DNA of 38,553 nt. Origin: Vulcanimicrobiota bacterium. Its GTDB lineage: Bacteria > Vulcanimicrobiota > Vulcanimicrobiia > Vulcanimicrobiales > Vulcanimicrobiaceae. Numbering within the stretch: position 1 is the stretch's first letter; every line of letters starts with the position of its first letter. Below, in pieces: positions 15,804 through 24,736 of this stretch. The stretch lies in NCBI GenBank assembly GCA_013036315.1, contig JAAXMC010000055.1, positions 1-38,553 on the forward strand, written 5' to 3'. A program made the translations under genes and the position numbers. A model generated the notes under the pieces. The model was not told the origin of the DNA and made no database searches. It saw only the letters and a list, made by a program, of their open reading frames with translations.

Positions 15804-16270
15804 CCGAGCATCTTGCCAACCAAACAATAATCGACTACATGCACGCAGGGCTTGCTCCCGAACAGGACGCGCACGTTTACGCGCACATCGAATCGTGTGC
15901 GGCCTGCCGCAGCGACTATGATGCCGAGCTGGCGTTGAGCGACATGCTCCGGACGTACGCAACTCGCGAGACGCGCGAATTGCCGTCTTCCGTGAAGGCC
16001 GAGATATGGGAGCGCATTCGCGCGGCCCGTCCTTCGCCGCTGCGCAACCTGGCGGATTGGCTCCGCCCCGCGGTCACGCTGCCCGTCGCGGCCGCGCTTG
16101 CGCTCGGCATTTACTTCGGCACGTCCTATCTCGGACCACACGGTATCGCCCCGATCGACGCAGCGTACTACTTGCAAGATCACGCCGCGCTCAATAGCAC
16201 GGTCCCGTTCACCGACCGCGTAAACGCCGTTGCGGTAACCGCTTCCTATGCGGCGGGTACCAATCCGTAG
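15800..16270 (+). CDS. Zinc-finger anti-sigma factor
   Basis: A 156-aa membrane anti-sigma factor. The cytosolic N-terminus carries the ZAS motif H29-I-E-S-C33-A-A-C36 after the usual leader (EHLANQTIIDYMHAGL). A single transmembrane helix is at PAVTLPVAAALALGIYFGTS, near residues 94-113. The short periplasmic part (IDAAYYLQDHAALNSTVPF) would be the sensing face. It should sequester the sigma factor encoded just upstream until released by regulated proteolysis. The 3' end overlaps the following RseB-like gene by 23 bases, supporting one regulatory unit. Confidence 0.92.
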   Translation: MTEHLANQTIIDYMHAGLAPEQDAHVYAHIESCAACRSDYDAELALSDMLRTYATRETRELPSSVKAEIWERIRAARPSPLRNLADWLRPAVTLPVAAALALGIYFGTSYLGPHGIAPIDAAYYLQDHAALNSTVPFTDRVNAVAVTASYAAGTNP

Positions 16271-17264
16271 ATCCGGTGCGCTTGCGCTTGCACTGACGGC
16301 GCTGCTGCTGGGTGCGGCGCCACGCAACGATCCGGCGCAACTTTTGCGGGAAGCCGTGCTGGCATACAGCCAACTTTCTTACGTCGGACAAATTCAGAAC
16401 GTCGATTTTGGAACGAACCGCGCCGACGCCGTTCTTTTTAGGGTCGAGCATCGCGCGCCGGATTTGACGCGCCGCTGGTATCTCGCGCCCGAAGCCCTCT
16501 ACGGTGATTCGATCATCAGCCGCGGCACGATGGAATACGACGTCGACGTTCACAAGAATCGAATCGTCGCCGCGCGCAACGATGCACTGGACGATCAGAT
16601 TGCATTCGACGACAACTTCGGACTGCTGCTGCGCAACTACAAGGCCGAGCTCGCGCCGGATACGAGCGTGGCGGGCCGCCGCGCCGTCCAAGTTCTGCTC
16701 GTGAATAAGTACACCGGTGAAACCGTGATCCGGCTTTCGCTCGACGCGCAAACGAAACTCGTTCTAGAGAAAGACCGCTTCGGCAGCAACGGGACCGTTA
16801 CAAGTCAAATGCGCTTCGAACAAATCCGCTACACGGCGGTTCCGACGCAGGTTTTCGATGTGCCCACGGGGTTCACGCGCGTGCGCGGACAAGACGAAGC
16901 GTTGCCGTCCAACGACGTGCAAGCGCTCGTGAAAACCGCCGGCTTTCACGCGCTTGGACCAAAATATCTCCCCGACGGTTTCTTGCCGATCGCTGGCGAG
17001 GTGACCGACGTCAAAGGCGTGCGCACGCTGCATTTGATGTACTCGGACGGCTTGCGCACCGTTTCACTGTTTGAAAACGCGCGCGGCGCCGCGGTGGACA
17101 TGAGCCACTACACCGTTCATTCCACCAAGCTCCAGTCGCGCGACGCGCAATACGTGCGCGACGGCCCGACGACGCTCTTGGCATGGAGCGATGGCGACTT
17201 GCATTTTGCGCTCGTCGGGGAACTGACGCTGAGCGAACTCACGCGGATCGGCGCCTCAGTCTAA
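16248..17264 (+). CDS. RseB/LolA-like periplasmic sigma-regulator protein
   Basis: Exported 338-aa protein. The signal region is RRSGALALALTALLLGAAP. The N-terminal half has a LolA/RseB-like open barrel (LLREAVLAYSQLSYVGQIQN, TVTSQMRFEQIRYTAVPTQV), followed by a C-terminal domain (YLPDGFLPIAGEVTDVKGVR, HLMYSDGLRTVSLFENARG) as in MucB/RseB. In known systems RseB protects the anti-sigma factor from cleavage and senses mislocalised envelope lipids or lipoproteins. It overlaps the anti-sigma gene, consistent with this role. Here the anti-sigma periplasmic part is very short, so the contact surface may differ from E. coli. Confidence 0.85.
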   Translation: MRRVPIRRSGALALALTALLLGAAPRNDPAQLLREAVLAYSQLSYVGQIQNVDFGTNRADAVLFRVEHRAPDLTRRWYLAPEALYGDSIISRGTMEYDVDVHKNRIVAARNDALDDQIAFDDNFGLLLRNYKAELAPDTSVAGRRAVQVLLVNKYTGETVIRLSLDAQTKLVLEKDRFGSNGTVTSQMRFEQIRYTAVPTQVFDVPTGFTRVRGQDEALPSNDVQALVKTAGFHALGPKYLPDGFLPIAGEVTDVKGVRTLHLMYSDGLRTVSLFENARGAAVDMSHYTVHSTKLQSRDAQYVRDGPTTLLAWSDGDLHFALVGELTLSELTRIGASV

Positions 17265-17273
17265 CGCCCCATA

Positions 17274-17290
17274 GGCTCTAGCGGAGAGCC
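17274..17290 (+). terminator. Short hairpin after the sigma operon
   Basis: GGCTCT-AGCGG-AGAGCC forms a perfect six-base stem ten bases after the RseB-like stop. It is followed by AAAACC rather than a T tract, so it is at best a weak or factor-assisted terminator. It could instead be an RNA-stabilising 3' end. Confidence 0.35.
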
Positions 17291-17334
17291 AAAACCGACC
17301 CCGAAGTCAAAGCGCATAGAAGGAGGCCAGCTCC

Positions 17335-19074
17335 ATGAACAGCCGTCATTTTCGCTCTTTTTGCGCGGGACTTTTGTGCGCCTTAGCCCTTGCGGGGTGC
17401 TCATCGTTAAGACACGGCGCAGTACCGCAAACGGGCAGCCAACTTCCGATGCCCGCCTCAGTCTCTCCGGCCCTGATTCCGGCTGCGCCGATGGCCCACA
17501 CGTCAATTCTTCCGGCCAGCGCCATGGCCGTAAAACCACTGAGTGCGATCCAGGGTGCCAGTTGGACCCAGATTCCCGGCGCAGCCAGTTTTGCCGCAGC
17601 GGCGCCCGACGGTTCGCTCTGGGTGCTCTCGACTGCGCCTTCCGGCGCGGACAAATACATCTGGCATTACACTAGCGGTACCTGGACCAACATCAGCGGT
17701 CTTGCCACGCGGATCGCCGTTGCGCCCAATGGCACTCTTTACGCGATCAACTCCGGCGGCGGCGCCTTTTCGTATAGCGGCGGCACCTGGACCTCGCTCG
17801 GGGGCGGCTGCACCGACATCACGGCAGCGAAAGACGGCTCGTTCTACGTTCTCTCGAATGGAAATTCGGCCGGCAGCGATCAAGCGATTTGGCATTACAC
17901 CAGCAGCTGGGCGCAAGTACCAGGCTCCGGCGTTCGAATCGCGGGTTCGTGGGATGCCAACTCCTACGCGCTCGCGAGCGGGACACTCACGTCCGGCGGT
18001 CTATACATTCTCAATTCGGCCGGCGGCATTTACTATGAAAACCCCAATAACAGTTTCGTTCAGCTGACGGGCAGCGCGTCGGCGATCACTCCGACGACTA
18101 TCGGCGGCATCTTCGTTTTGAGTTACCCGGCCAGCTCGGGCGGCAATACGATTTACTATTATAATTTCAACACGCCCGGCTGGACCGCGCAGGCCGGTTC
18201 CGGCGTCAGCATTTCTACCGACAGCGCGCACGTCTATGCGATCGGAACAACCGGCGCTATCTTTGGATCACCGGTCGCGACCTCGGCCACGCAGCACCTC
18301 TATGTCGCCGACGACTCGGGCAGCGGCCTGATCCGCGTATACGAACTTCCGATCACGTCATCGAGCACGCCGACCGCTTCGTTCAGCGCGCCGAGCAGTC
18401 TGGGAGTTGCCGCAAACTCGTCTACGGTTGCGGTATCCTTTCTGAATACCACGATAGAAACGTTCACACAGCCGGTAACATCGGCAAGCACGCCCACAGC
18501 AACGTTTGCAAAAAGCGGCAATGGTCTGGTGGGCTTCGCGGGATCGGGCAAGCTCGACTCCGGTTCCGGCTCGACCTTAGCCATCTACACGCCGCCGTTT
18601 TCGAATTCCACCACGCCGAGCAGCACCATTTCAACCGCGGTGAGCTCGTGGGGCGTTGCCGATGACACGGGCGGCAGCGGAAACATTTACATCGGCACCT
18701 CCAATAATACGATCTACGTCGCGGCGGGAGGTTCGATAACGACGACCGTCACGGGTCCCTCGGGCCGCTTTTATCGCGGGATAGCCGCGACCTCAAGCCA
18801 ACTCTTTGCATGTAACGTTGCCGGCTCGGGGAGTGTCGACGTATACACTCTGCCGCTCAGCGCCTCGAGCTCCCCGGCGGCGTCAATTACGACGGGAATC
18901 AGCGGAGCGCCCGAAGGTTGCGCTGTCGATGGAAACGGCAACCTCTATGTCGGCGTCCTGGCCACGCCGGGTACCGTCCTCGTATATTCTCCGCCGTTTT
19001 CAAGTTCGAGCGCACCATCCATTACGCTCAACATTACCGGCGATACTATCTTCGGTCTCTCGGTCGGTCCTTAG
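17335..19074 (+). CDS. Beta-propeller lipoprotein with repeated surface-protein-like motifs
   Basis: A 579-aa lipoprotein. Signal ends LCALALAGCSS with the lipobox L-A-G-C22. Residues about 75-310 contain repeats around [TS]W.[QN]I.G.A..A..DG..WVL, for example GASWTQIPGAASFAAAAPDG and TWTNISGLATRIAVAPNGTL, resembling tachylectin/TECPR-type propellers. A second half has repeats LYVADDSGSGLIRVYELPIT, VYTLPLSASSSPAASI and LVYSPPFSSSSAPSI, an NHL/SMP-30-like propeller pattern. Such twin propellers are common in lipoproteins of Eremiobacterota-like genomes as far as I recall. The ATG has AGGAGG nine bases upstream. Function unknown; carbohydrate or protein binding at the cell surface is possible. 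Its stop overlaps the stop of the convergent deacetylase. Confidence 0.85.
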   Translation: MNSRHFRSFCAGLLCALALAGCSSLRHGAVPQTGSQLPMPASVSPALIPAAPMAHTSILPASAMAVKPLSAIQGASWTQIPGAASFAAAAPDGSLWVLSTAPSGADKYIWHYTSGTWTNISGLATRIAVAPNGTLYAINSGGGAFSYSGGTWTSLGGGCTDITAAKDGSFYVLSNGNSAGSDQAIWHYTSSWAQVPGSGVRIAGSWDANSYALASGTLTSGGLYILNSAGGIYYENPNNSFVQLTGSASAITPTTIGGIFVLSYPASSGGNTIYYYNFNTPGWTAQAGSGVSISTDSAHVYAIGTTGAIFGSPVATSATQHLYVADDSGSGLIRVYELPITSSSTPTASFSAPSSLGVAANSSTVAVSFLNTTIETFTQPVTSASTPTATFAKSGNGLVGFAGSGKLDSGSGSTLAIYTPPFSNSTTPSSTISTAVSSWGVADDTGGSGNIYIGTSNNTIYVAAGGSITTTVTGPSGRFYRGIAATSSQLFACNVAGSGSVDVYTLPLSASSSPAASITTGISGAPEGCAVDGNGNLYVGVLATPGTVLVYSPPFSSSSAPSITLNITGDTIFGLSVGP

Positions 19075-20084
19075 GAAAGCGATCCTTCGATCCGGTTAAG
19101 CAACTCTCGCTGAGTCACTGGGATGGCGGCGCCTTCGGCGCCGCCATCTTGCGTTTGGCCCGCGTTGTGCACGTCGATAATATCCGCGACGGATTGCGAA
19201 AGCGCATCTACATCGTAGCCGCCTTCCAGCACGTACGCAACGCGGCCGCCGCAGAACTCCTGTGCGGTCGCGTTGATGGCGGCCGAAAGATGCTTTGCGG
19301 CGCCCACGTCAACGCCCAAATCGCCGACCGGATCGCCGCTGACATAGTCGAACCCCGCGCTGACAAGTAAAAGGTCGGGCCGAGTGCGCTCTGCCGCAAC
19401 GCGCAGCAGACGTTCCCACAGCGCAATGAACGGCTCGGTGCCGAATTGGTGCGGCGGCAACGGCATATTGACGATCGCGTCGCCTCCCGGCAGCGCGTAG
19501 TTTTCGGCGGAGCCGCCCGTTCCGGGATAGGCCGGAAACGCGTGCGCCGACACGTACGAAAGGCCTCCGCCGCTTACGGCTTGCGTCCCGTTGCCGTGAT
19601 GATAGTCGAAATCTACAATCAGCGTGCGCGCGCCGAATTGTGCCTGCGCCGCGCGCGCGGCAATCGCGACATTGTTGAAAACGCAGAATCCCATGCCGCG
19701 CGCGGCTTCGGCATGATGGCCGGGAGGACGCACGATCGCAAACGCGCTTCCGTGCTCGTGCATGGCGGTCTCCATTGCGACCACGGCGCCGCCCGCGGCT
19801 CTCAGCGCAACTGCAAAAGAGCGTTCGTCAACGGCGGTGTCGCCGGTTGAGAGATAGCCCGCTCGATCGCGCATCGCTGAAACCTCAGCGCGCACGAGAT
19901 CGATGTAGCCCGCTTCGTGGACGCGGCCGATCTCTTCCACGGTAGCATCGCGGGGCGCCAGGATGTCTTCGAACCTTCCGTTGCGGCGCAAGAAATCGGC
20001 GATCGCTTGAACGCGGCCGGGTGATTCCGGATGCGGAATCCCGAGTAAGTGATCGCCGTAGAGCTCGTCGTAGACGACTCTCAA
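19071..20084 (-). CDS. Histone-deacetylase-family amidohydrolase (acetoin utilisation / acetylpolyamine type)
   Basis: Zinc-dependent deacetylase of 337 residues. Catalytic features: HPESPGRVQAI near the start, AIVRPPGHHAEAARGMGFCV with the paired histidines, NNVAIAAR, VDFDYHHGNGTQ carrying zinc ligands, GFDYVSGDPVGDLGV, and the final LEGGYDVDAL. Bacterial members remove acetyl groups from polyamines, acetoin-related products or proteins; the substrate cannot be told from sequence. The ATG is five bases from the TPR gene stop, so the two form an operon with the TPR protein first. Confidence 0.93.
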   Translation of the reverse strand: MRVVYDELYGDHLLGIPHPESPGRVQAIADFLRRNGRFEDILAPRDATVEEIGRVHEAGYIDLVRAEVSAMRDRAGYLSTGDTAVDERSFAVALRAAGGAVVAMETAMHEHGSAFAIVRPPGHHAEAARGMGFCVFNNVAIAARAAQAQFGARTLIVDFDYHHGNGTQAVSGGGLSYVSAHAFPAYPGTGGSAENYALPGGDAIVNMPLPPHQFGTEPFIALWERLLRVAAERTRPDLLLVSAGFDYVSGDPVGDLGVDVGAAKHLSAAINATAQEFCGGRVAYVLEGGYDVDALSQSVADIIDVHNAGQTQDGGAEGAAIPVTQRELLNRIEGSLS

Positions 20085-20088
20085 ACCA

Positions 20089-21621
20089 TTAGTGCTTCTT
20101 CGTAACCGGTTTGCAGTCGGCTGCCGTCTTGGCCTGGATTTGTTTATACTCTTTGCTTCCCGGCTTCATCATCTTCACCAGGCGGCTGAAGGCACTGCAT
20201 GCTTTAGCCGGCTGCTTGGTCTGTTCGAACGACACGCCCATCATATAGAGATAGTCGGGGTGCTGCGAGGTGTAGTTTTTAAGTTGGGTGTCCAAAATGT
20301 TAAACAACTGCGCGGCTTCCTTGTAATGTTTCGTGCTGTAATCGGAACCCGCGATGCAAGCCAGCGTGTCGGGATTGCGCGCCATCTGGAACGATTGCGC
20401 GCAGGCCATGCGTGCCGCGACATACTGGTGACTGGAAACGTAGGCTTGCCCCAGCAGCGCGAAGGTCTGCGCGCTTGGTGCGGCCTGCGCCAGCTGGTTT
20501 AAGTAGCGCGCCGCGTCGGCCGGCTTATTCTGGCCCATTTTCAACTGGGCGAGATCGATCAGCGCGCTGGTGTCGGTCTTATCGACGCGGATCGCTTGCG
20601 TGAACTGCTGCTCGGCGCGTCCTGGTTGGCGGTTGGCCATCCAGTACTCGCCGTAGGCCGTGTGCAAACTCGAGATCGCCGGGTACTGTCGGAACGACGC
20701 TTCGAAAACCGCCTGTGCCTGCCCCGGCTGCTTAGCGGTGGAATACATCAAGGCTTTTTGAACGATGATGGTAGCTTTCTCGTAATCGTTGGTCCCTGCG
20801 GCGACCGCGTCGTCGAAAGCCTGCGCCGAGCCTGCGATGTTATTCTGTTTCGCAAGGATACCGGCGCGGAAGACCAGCGCTCTGACGTTCTTCGGATCCG
20901 CCGCGATGGCGCGATCGATCGCCGTTAAGGCATTGGGCAGCGTGTTTTGCGCGACCCAGGTTTGTGATTCCTGAATGAGTGGGCTGATGTCTTTGGTATC
21001 GAGCGTGTAGGCCTGGTCGAATTGTTTGCGCGCGTCGTCCCATTTTTGCTCGGCGCCCAACACCATCCCCAAAGCCACGTACGCCGAAGGCTCGGTCTTG
21101 TTAAACGTCACCGCGCGATTCGCAATCCGTTCGGCATCTGCGAAACGCGGCGGCGTGGACCGCAAATAGAGCTGCGCGAGTTGATTGAGGATCGCAAGGT
21201 TGGTCGGTTCCAGATTGGCAGCCGCTTCGAGGTCCGCGGTCGCAGCGCGCAAATTTCCGGTCGCCTGTTGCGCGGAAGCGTCCAGGAAATACACTTGCGC
21301 GGTTTTCGTTCCCAGTAGCATGACGTGCTGGGTCAGCTGCAGCGCGGCTTGCGCGGCCTGCGGCGAACCGAGCCCCATGAATTGGCTGGCCAGTTCGATC
21401 ATCGCGTCACGATCGTTGGGGTTTGCTTTCAACCGTGCCTGAAGCCGCGGAATCGCGATTTGAGGCGGCTCGGGAGAAGCCGTTGGAAGGGGAGCGGGCG
21501 TGGGCGACGGCGTCGCCGTCGCGCGGGCAGCGACCAGGGTCGCATGCGCGGTTCCCCCGGAGAAAGCAAGCGCCGAACCGAGTGCGGCTACAAACGAGGC
21601 GACCAATAGGATACGTTTCAA
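20089..21621 (-). CDS. Secreted TPR-repeat protein
   Basis: A 510-aa protein with signal MKRILLVASFVAALGSALAF, then a Ser/Thr/Pro-rich linker (ATATPSPTPAPLPTASPEPP) and about ten tetratricopeptide-type helical repeats through to the end (for example NLEPTNLAILNQLAQLYLRS, AYVALGMVLGAEQKWDDARK, ALIDLAQLKMGQNKPADAAR, PDYLYMMGVSFEQTKQPAKA). It ends with the basic CKPVTKKH. TPR proteins scaffold partners; this one should act in the periplasm. The next gene in the operon is the HDAC-like enzyme. There is no catalytic domain. Confidence 0.88.
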   Translation of the reverse strand: MKRILLVASFVAALGSALAFSGGTAHATLVAARATATPSPTPAPLPTASPEPPQIAIPRLQARLKANPNDRDAMIELASQFMGLGSPQAAQAALQLTQHVMLLGTKTAQVYFLDASAQQATGNLRAATADLEAAANLEPTNLAILNQLAQLYLRSTPPRFADAERIANRAVTFNKTEPSAYVALGMVLGAEQKWDDARKQFDQAYTLDTKDISPLIQESQTWVAQNTLPNALTAIDRAIAADPKNVRALVFRAGILAKQNNIAGSAQAFDDAVAAGTNDYEKATIIVQKALMYSTAKQPGQAQAVFEASFRQYPAISSLHTAYGEYWMANRQPGRAEQQFTQAIRVDKTDTSALIDLAQLKMGQNKPADAARYLNQLAQAAPSAQTFALLGQAYVSSHQYVAARMACAQSFQMARNPDTLACIAGSDYSTKHYKEAAQLFNILDTQLKNYTSQHPDYLYMMGVSFEQTKQPAKACSAFSRLVKMMKPGSKEYKQIQAKTAADCKPVTKKH

Positions 21622-21674
21622 GTCTCAGTCCTTATAGAAATGCTACGGTGGTAACGCCCCAGCGGCGGTGAACG

Positions 21675-22661
21675 TCACGCGTGGGCGGCTTTGGCCTTTT
21701 GGACCAAAGCAGTAAGCGCGGGAACGATTTGAAAGAGATCGCCGACGACGAGCAAGTCCGCGGTCTCGCCAATCGGTACGGTTGCATCCCGGTTGATCGC
21801 CACGATCGTTCCGGCCGTCTGCATCCCGACTTTGTGCTGAATGGCACCCGAAATGCCGACGGCGAGATAGAGCTGAGGGCTCACGATCTTGCCGGTTTGA
21901 CCGATCTGCAGGCTGTATGGCACCCAGCCCGCATCGGCGGCCGCCCGCGAAGCGCCCACTGCGCCGCCGAGAGCATCCGCCAACGGTTTGAGCAAGGTTT
22001 CGAAGGGCTGCGGCCCGCCCAGTCCGCGGCCTCCGCTGACGACGACCGGCGCCTCCTCGAGCCCAAGCTCGCCACTAGCCTCTTCAACATCGCTCTCGAC
22101 GGCCATTTTGTAAGACTTGCCGGAGGGCTTTTCGATCGTGAGAACTTCCGCGCCGGTCGATTTTGGTGCGGCGGAAAAGGCGTTCGGCCGCACGGTGATC
22201 ACGCCGTAATCGCCCGCTTTGAAAGCGCACGTCGTTATGGTCGAGCCTTGCAGCTTCGGCGCGACGCAGTTTACCCGGCCGTTCTCGACGCGCAGCTCGG
22301 TGACGTCGGAAGCCAAGCCCGCGTTCAAACGCGCCGCGATGCGGCCCGCGATGTCGCGGCCGAGCATCGTGTTCGGCACCAGAATGACCGATGGGCCGAC
22401 CGATTTTGCGACGGCTTCCAAGTAATCGACGAATGGGTCGAGCAGATACTTATCGACGTCGGGATCGTCGGTGTGATGAATTTTGTCGAGCGGATGGTTT
22501 TGCAGCTGCTGTGCGAGCGCCGCCGCGCCGCTTCCCGCCACGACCGCATGCGCTTTGCCGCCTAATGCGTCCGCGAGGCGGCGCGCTTCGGCGGCGAGCT
22601 CGAACGTCACTTTGCGAGTCTGTCCGCCGCTGTGCTCGACGAAAACGATAACGTCGCGCAT
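21675..22661 (-). CDS. etfA: Electron transfer flavoprotein, alpha subunit
   Basis: EtfA (328 aa) binds FAD and with EtfB carries electrons from acyl-CoA and other dehydrogenases to the quinone pool. The C-terminal FAD domain is typical: VVVSGGRGLGGPQPFETLLK, GASRAAADAGWVPYSLQIGQ, TGKIVSPQLYLAVGISGAIQ, HKVGMQTAGTIVAINRD. The N-terminal domain has VFVEHSGGQTRKVTFELAAE and VPNTMLGRDIAGRIAARLNA. The ATG overlaps the etfB stop by one base (TGATG). No ETF:quinone oxidoreductase gene is in the window. Confidence 0.96.
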   Translation of the reverse strand: MRDVIVFVEHSGGQTRKVTFELAAEARRLADALGGKAHAVVAGSGAAALAQQLQNHPLDKIHHTDDPDVDKYLLDPFVDYLEAVAKSVGPSVILVPNTMLGRDIAGRIAARLNAGLASDVTELRVENGRVNCVAPKLQGSTITTCAFKAGDYGVITVRPNAFSAAPKSTGAEVLTIEKPSGKSYKMAVESDVEEASGELGLEEAPVVVSGGRGLGGPQPFETLLKPLADALGGAVGASRAAADAGWVPYSLQIGQTGKIVSPQLYLAVGISGAIQHKVGMQTAGTIVAINRDATVPIGETADLLVVGDLFQIVPALTALVQKAKAAHA

Positions 22662-23452
22662 CAGACGAGTTTTCGCTCGCGCAGAAAATCGAAGATCGCT
22701 TGCGCGCCGCTCGCGCCGTCGGCGGCTTCCACCACGCGCGCTTTTTCGCGCGATTTGGGGGCGGCGATCGCCACGACTTCCATTTTCGCGCTGTCGCTTC
22801 CGAGCGGCCGATCGATGCCGACATCGGCGGCCGAAAGAACATCGATCGTTTTTTTCTTCGCGCCCATGATGCCTTTGAGCGACGCATAGCGCGGTTCGCC
22901 GACGGCCATCGTTACCGTAACGAGCGCGGGCAGCGGTCCGGTCACAACTTGATAGCCCGTGTCGGTCTCGCGCTGCGCTTTTATGCGGCCGTCGCCGATC
23001 TCTTCGATCTTGCGCACGTTTGTGAGGCCGGGAACGCCGAGATGTTCGGCGAGCGCGCCCGGTACGCCGCCGGTATTTCCGTCGTCGGAAAGCGCGCCCG
23101 AAAGGATCACGTCGAAGCCGATCTTTTTAAGCGCCTGCGCCATCGCATACGACGTCACCGAAACGTCGCTGCCTTCCAAAGCCGGATCGCTCAGCACGAC
23201 GGCGTCGTCGGCGCCCATTGCCAGCGCCTTGCGCAGCGACTCTTTCATGCTCTCCGGAGCCATCGTAAAAATCGTGACGGTCGTGTCCGGTCCAAGGCGT
23301 TCTTTTAATTGAAGGGCCGCCTCGATCGCATACTCGTCGAAGGGATTGAGCGCGGTATCCACGCCGGTGCGCACCAAACGTTTGGTGGCGGGATCGATCC
23401 GCCTGACGGCGTTCGGATCCGGCACCAATTTCACGGTCACGACGATCTTCAC
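22661..23452 (-). CDS. etfB: Electron transfer flavoprotein, beta subunit
   Basis: EtfB (263 aa) starts at GTG 23452 with GGAGG about twelve bases upstream. Motifs: VTVKLVPDPNAVRRIDPATK, TALNPFDEYAIEAALQLKE, MGADDAVVLSDPALEGSDV, ILSGALSDDGNTGGVPGALA (AMP region), and LPALVTVTMAVGEPRYASLK with GIMGAKKK, the recognition-loop region. It is cotranscribed with etfA. The divergent outer-membrane protein gene begins 73 bases away; that gap has GC-rich hairpins (CCCCGGAAGGGG and GGGAGAACCCGGG). Confidence 0.96.
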   Translation of the reverse strand: MKIVVTVKLVPDPNAVRRIDPATKRLVRTGVDTALNPFDEYAIEAALQLKERLGPDTTVTIFTMAPESMKESLRKALAMGADDAVVLSDPALEGSDVSVTSYAMAQALKKIGFDVILSGALSDDGNTGGVPGALAEHLGVPGLTNVRKIEEIGDGRIKAQRETDTGYQVVTGPLPALVTVTMAVGEPRYASLKGIMGAKKKTIDVLSAADVGIDRPLGSDSAKMEVVAIAAPKSREKARVVEAADGASGAQAIFDFLRERKLV

Positions 23453-23524
23453 GCGGAGAAAGGACCTCCAACAAAACGATACCCCGGAAGGGGTTCGGGA
23501 GAACCCGGGTTCATTGTGTCCGCT

Positions 23525-24325
23525 ATGGTGACGCCCCTGCTTCTACTCGTGACCGCTGCGGCGGTGGCGGCATCACCCTCTCCCTCACCCGCGCCCGACC
23601 CGTGCGGAGGCACAACCACCAACGTGCTGGCGACGCTCAACCGGCCCACGATCGGATTTAGCGCGTGCTCGGTCAAGGCGCGTGAAAGTTTATGGGAGTT
23701 GGGCTACGTCAATCTCGCCCAAAACGACGGTTCTCACAGCGCCGCCTATCCTCAGGGCTTCATCCGGTTCGGCGCCGGGAAGCGCTTGGAAGTGGACGTC
23801 ATCGGCCCCAATTATGTGGTGCAGAATTCCGCCGGCGGCGTAACGCGAGGCTACACAGACAGCGGCGTCGGCGCCAAGTACGAGTTTTTTCAAGACGCGT
23901 CCAACGTCGCCGCGATCGATCTTCTCTACACGGCGCCCACCGGCGCTGCCGCCTTTACCGCCGGCGCGCCCGTCGCGACGCTCAATTTTGACTACGGCCG
24001 CTCACTTTCGCCGGCCGCCGGAGTCGCAACCACTATCGGGGTGCAGTCTTCATTCGCCCAAAACCTGGGCGGCCGCGCAGCCAGATTCACCTCGCTCTTG
24101 CCCTCGCTTGTGTTCACCATTCAAAGCGATTCACGAACGCAATTTTACGCCGAAGCCTACGGGCAAACCCAGATTCGGCCCGACGGCGGGACGCTATTCG
24201 GCCTGGACGGCGGCGTGCAGTACATGCTGCTGCCCAACGTCGAGATCGATGGTGAACTCGGCCAAACCGTGACCGATTTGTTGCGCGCCCACTATATTGG
24301 ATTCGGTTTTGGGCTGAAGTTCTAA
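23525..24325 (+). CDS. Outer-membrane beta-barrel-like protein of unknown function
   Basis: A 266-aa exported protein. The signal (MVTPLLLLVTAAAVAASPSP) is followed by a conserved-looking segment with two cysteines (DPCGGTTTNVLATLNRPTIG, FSACSVKARESLWELGYVNL). The rest shows alternating strands ending HYIGFGFGLKF, the terminal aromatic pattern of outer-membrane barrels. It recalls small transporter-like barrels annotated as hypothetical (MetA-pathway-of-phenol-degradation type), but that is only a resemblance. The start could also be GTG 23516; a longer frame upstream overlaps etfB antisense and is not credible. Confidence 0.75.
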   Translation: MVTPLLLLVTAAAVAASPSPSPAPDPCGGTTTNVLATLNRPTIGFSACSVKARESLWELGYVNLAQNDGSHSAAYPQGFIRFGAGKRLEVDVIGPNYVVQNSAGGVTRGYTDSGVGAKYEFFQDASNVAAIDLLYTAPTGAAAFTAGAPVATLNFDYGRSLSPAAGVATTIGVQSSFAQNLGGRAARFTSLLPSLVFTIQSDSRTQFYAEAYGQTQIRPDGGTLFGLDGGVQYMLLPNVEIDGELGQTVTDLLRAHYIGFGFGLKF

Positions 24326-24328
24326 GCG

Positions 24329-24649
24329 TCACTTGAGGGTGAGCGGCCCCACGATCACCCGGAAAATGCACGCTAAAATGTACCCAATGCCTACCATATA
24401 GGACCACATCGAGGGGTTAAATGGGCTGATGCCTAGGGCTAGGCCCGACGCTCCCACCGCGAGGCCAACAAGAACCCACAAAGCCAAAAAAAGGTCACGA
24501 GCGGCGGTACGCGGCGGAGAGTTCCACCTTCCCGGCATGGGCGGCAGATTAGGCCAACGTTTGTACAGAGCGTCCAAACCGCGACGACCCACAAAAAAGT
24601 ACAGCACGAGCGGTAGCGCCCGCGCGAATGGCAACTCGACGGACTTCAC
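24329..24649 (-). CDS. Small membrane protein
   Basis: A 106-aa protein with a hydrophobic N-terminal segment (ALPLVLYFFVGRRG), a basic middle (RWPNLPPMPGRWNSPPRT), and two C-terminal helices (LFLALWVLVGLAVGASGLAL and YMVGIGYILACIFRVIVG). The GTG at 24649 overlaps the stop of the preceding 27-aa ORF as GTGA. It lies in a stretch visibly richer in A/T than the surroundings. No family recognised. Confidence 0.55.
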   Translation of the reverse strand: MKSVELPFARALPLVLYFFVGRRGLDALYKRWPNLPPMPGRWNSPPRTAARDLFLALWVLVGLAVGASGLALGISPFNPSMWSYMVGIGYILACIFRVIVGPLTLK

Positions 24650-24729
24650 TTCTTGAGCAGGGCCTTGCGCTTGTGTTTAGGTGGCGCCCTCTTGAGGCGA
24701 GGGGACGGTGCAAGTTTAGCGCGTTTCAT
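24646..24729 (-). CDS. 27-residue basic peptide ORF
   Basis: ATG-initiated ORF encoding 27 residues, almost half Lys/Arg (starts MKRAKLAPSPRLKR and ends KRKALLKK). It begins eight bases after the retropepsin-like frame ends, and its TGA overlaps the GTG start of the small membrane protein (GTGA). It may be a real peptide or merely a leader coupling translation of the next gene. The size is too small for certainty. Confidence 0.4.
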   Translation of the reverse strand: MKRAKLAPSPRLKRAPPKHKRKALLKK

Positions 24730-24736
24730 GCAGCGA

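Noticed and set aside
23453-23524. Riboswitch between etfB and the outer-membrane protein gene
   Set aside because: Only short GC hairpins (CCCCGGAAGGGG); no known aptamer pattern and too short.
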